This document shows positions 62,917 through 64,000 of a DNA stretch of 64,000 nt, piece by piece (positions within the stretch are counted from its first letter, which is position 1; each line of letters starts with the position of its first letter). The notes beneath the pieces are model-generated. The model saw nothing but the letters and a program-made list of their open reading frames with translations. It had not been told where the DNA came from and ran no database searches. Source of the DNA: Andrena cerasifolii (taxonomy: Eukaryota > Arthropoda > Insecta > Hymenoptera > Andrenidae). The stretch is taken from positions 11,036,001 through 11,100,000 of the forward strand of contig NC_135126.1 in the NCBI RefSeq assembly GCF_050908995.1, in the 5' to 3' direction. The position numbers and the translations under genes are program-made.

Positions 62917-64000
62917 TATAGATGGAGGGAGGACAGATGGAAAGAAAGAGAAACACCGCGGTACCGGGATAGAAAGGAGCGAACGCGTACGAGGAAATGT
63001 GCACGCGCGAAAAAAAGGCGCGCTGGCGCGGAGCGCGGCTGGAAAGGGAGGCAGAGGAAGTATACAGATGCGCGTGCAACGCGAGGAGATAGGGAAACGG
63101 TTTACTCTATGCAACTCCATCCAGGAAATAATAGGTGAAGTGGGAAGAGAGGGCCTAGCTAAGCCACGGCGCGAGCATCCTCCAGGGTAATTTTAATTCT
63201 CGACCAGCCTCCTGCCACCGGCGCAATTCATATTGCCCGCATTACTCACGGCCAGGCAGAGTTTTGATCATCCCCCTACGCCGCCAATGAGTGAAAAATG
63301 TAGAGCGCGCGCGCCAGCGCAATCTCCCCGGGGGATGCTTCATTAGTGTGCCTGTTTACAAGATTTCGGATGATGCGCCAGCTACGGCCGATTTGTCAAT
63401 TTAACGACCTGATTTTTCAAGCCGACACTTGCCCGCTGAGAGCGCCGTGGCCGCTTTTTTATCCAGCGGTTTCTCGCGGCTCCATTCACGAGTAAAGGGT
63501 CGCTGCCCCTTGCTCCGTTGCCCGTGGTTCAGCCTGTTGTACCCGAGCATTTAGCTCTGGGTAGGAGCAGCCTTACTAATTGCCCGCCTAATCCTTTTGC
63601 TTGGCTGGAACCGCGCGAGTAATCATGCGTATAAAAATTCCTCTTCCTCAGCGACTACCAGACCGTCTCCGATTAGACGCAGATTTCTCTCGTCCGCGGC
63701 GTATTGTCTGAAAATCACGTCGACGATCAAAGCACTCGTTGATTTCTTCGGTGGACAACTCGCAGGCATTCGGAGCATGAAGAAACGCTGTGAAGTAGAG
63801 CGATAAGGGCGGCGAGGGGAAGACGGAGAGGGAGACAATGAATCGTTGCAGTTGCCGCTGGAACGGTCGGGTTGGGGAGGCATTTTACATCGCGGGGCCC
63901 GGAGCGCACCGTGAAAAAGACCACCGCCGCTCGAACGACGCCTGTAATCCGTGAAAACCGCAAGACGATGTGGCGGGGCGAGAAATTTTCGTTGTCCTGC
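62130..64000. other. Right flank, no supported gene
   Basis: GC-rich DNA with a GA microsatellite at 62881-62915 and purine-rich DNA to about 63060. Overlapping frames on both strands, such as 62642-63079 minus, are low-complexity translations of the repeat. Nothing indicates an exon of a gene crossing the window edge. Confidence 0.5.
62881..62915. repeat. (GA)n microsatellite
   Basis: A GA array of about 30 bases. On the minus strand it reads as a Ser-Leu repeat in the overlapping frames, which is an artefact. Confidence 0.9.

Noticed and set aside
62642..63120. Minus-strand frames with Ser-Leu repeats
   Set aside because: They are translations of the GA microsatellite and adjacent purine DNA.

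Overview
The window looks like arthropod nuclear DNA, most likely from a hymenopteran insect. The arthropod call rests on one insect-type cuticle gene with a TATA box, a TCAGT initiator and a tiny first coding exon that splits the signal peptide. CpG is abundant and not visibly depleted, and the mobile DNA consists of short inverted-repeat DNA transposons. The hymenopteran assignment is inference. No bacterial operons, rRNA or CRISPR were seen, and I could not fold any tRNA.

Only one protein-coding gene is well supported, at about 1.08-2.65 kb on the + strand. It encodes a secreted protein of about 300 residues with two glycine-rich arms around a proline/valine repeat core, as expected of a structural cuticle protein. 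The continuous open frame starts at 1647. Promoter and splice signals argue instead for exon 1 at 1132-1146 and exon 2 from 1674, giving the N-terminus MSTPQ-NLIILALVATTALA.

The remaining 61 kb has no gene I can defend. Many open frames occur because GC-rich DNA has few stops, but none shows a recognisable domain, signal peptide or splice context. Its clearest structure is mobile DNA in AT-rich islands. These are a nested pair at 16.04-16.86 kb (a palindromic element with TTA duplications inside the terminal repeat of another element), a piggyBac-like remnant at 33.27-34.20 kb with TTAA duplications and asymmetric ends, a 0.7 kb foldback at 43.25-43.94 kb with arms about 90% alike, a worn palindromic copy near 54.06-54.27 kb, and a long-inverted-repeat element at 61.49-62.13 kb whose terminal blocks are permuted.

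Smaller structures include three overlapping perfect palindromes at 7.46 kb, a diverged minisatellite at 20.03 kb, GA/CT microsatellites, long G runs and several dyads. The flanks may be regulatory DNA or a long intron of a gene outside the window, which cannot be decided here. I found no convincing undescribed multi-gene system. The best leads are the nested insertion, the foldback as a possible double-stranded RNA source, and the start-site correction of the cuticle gene.
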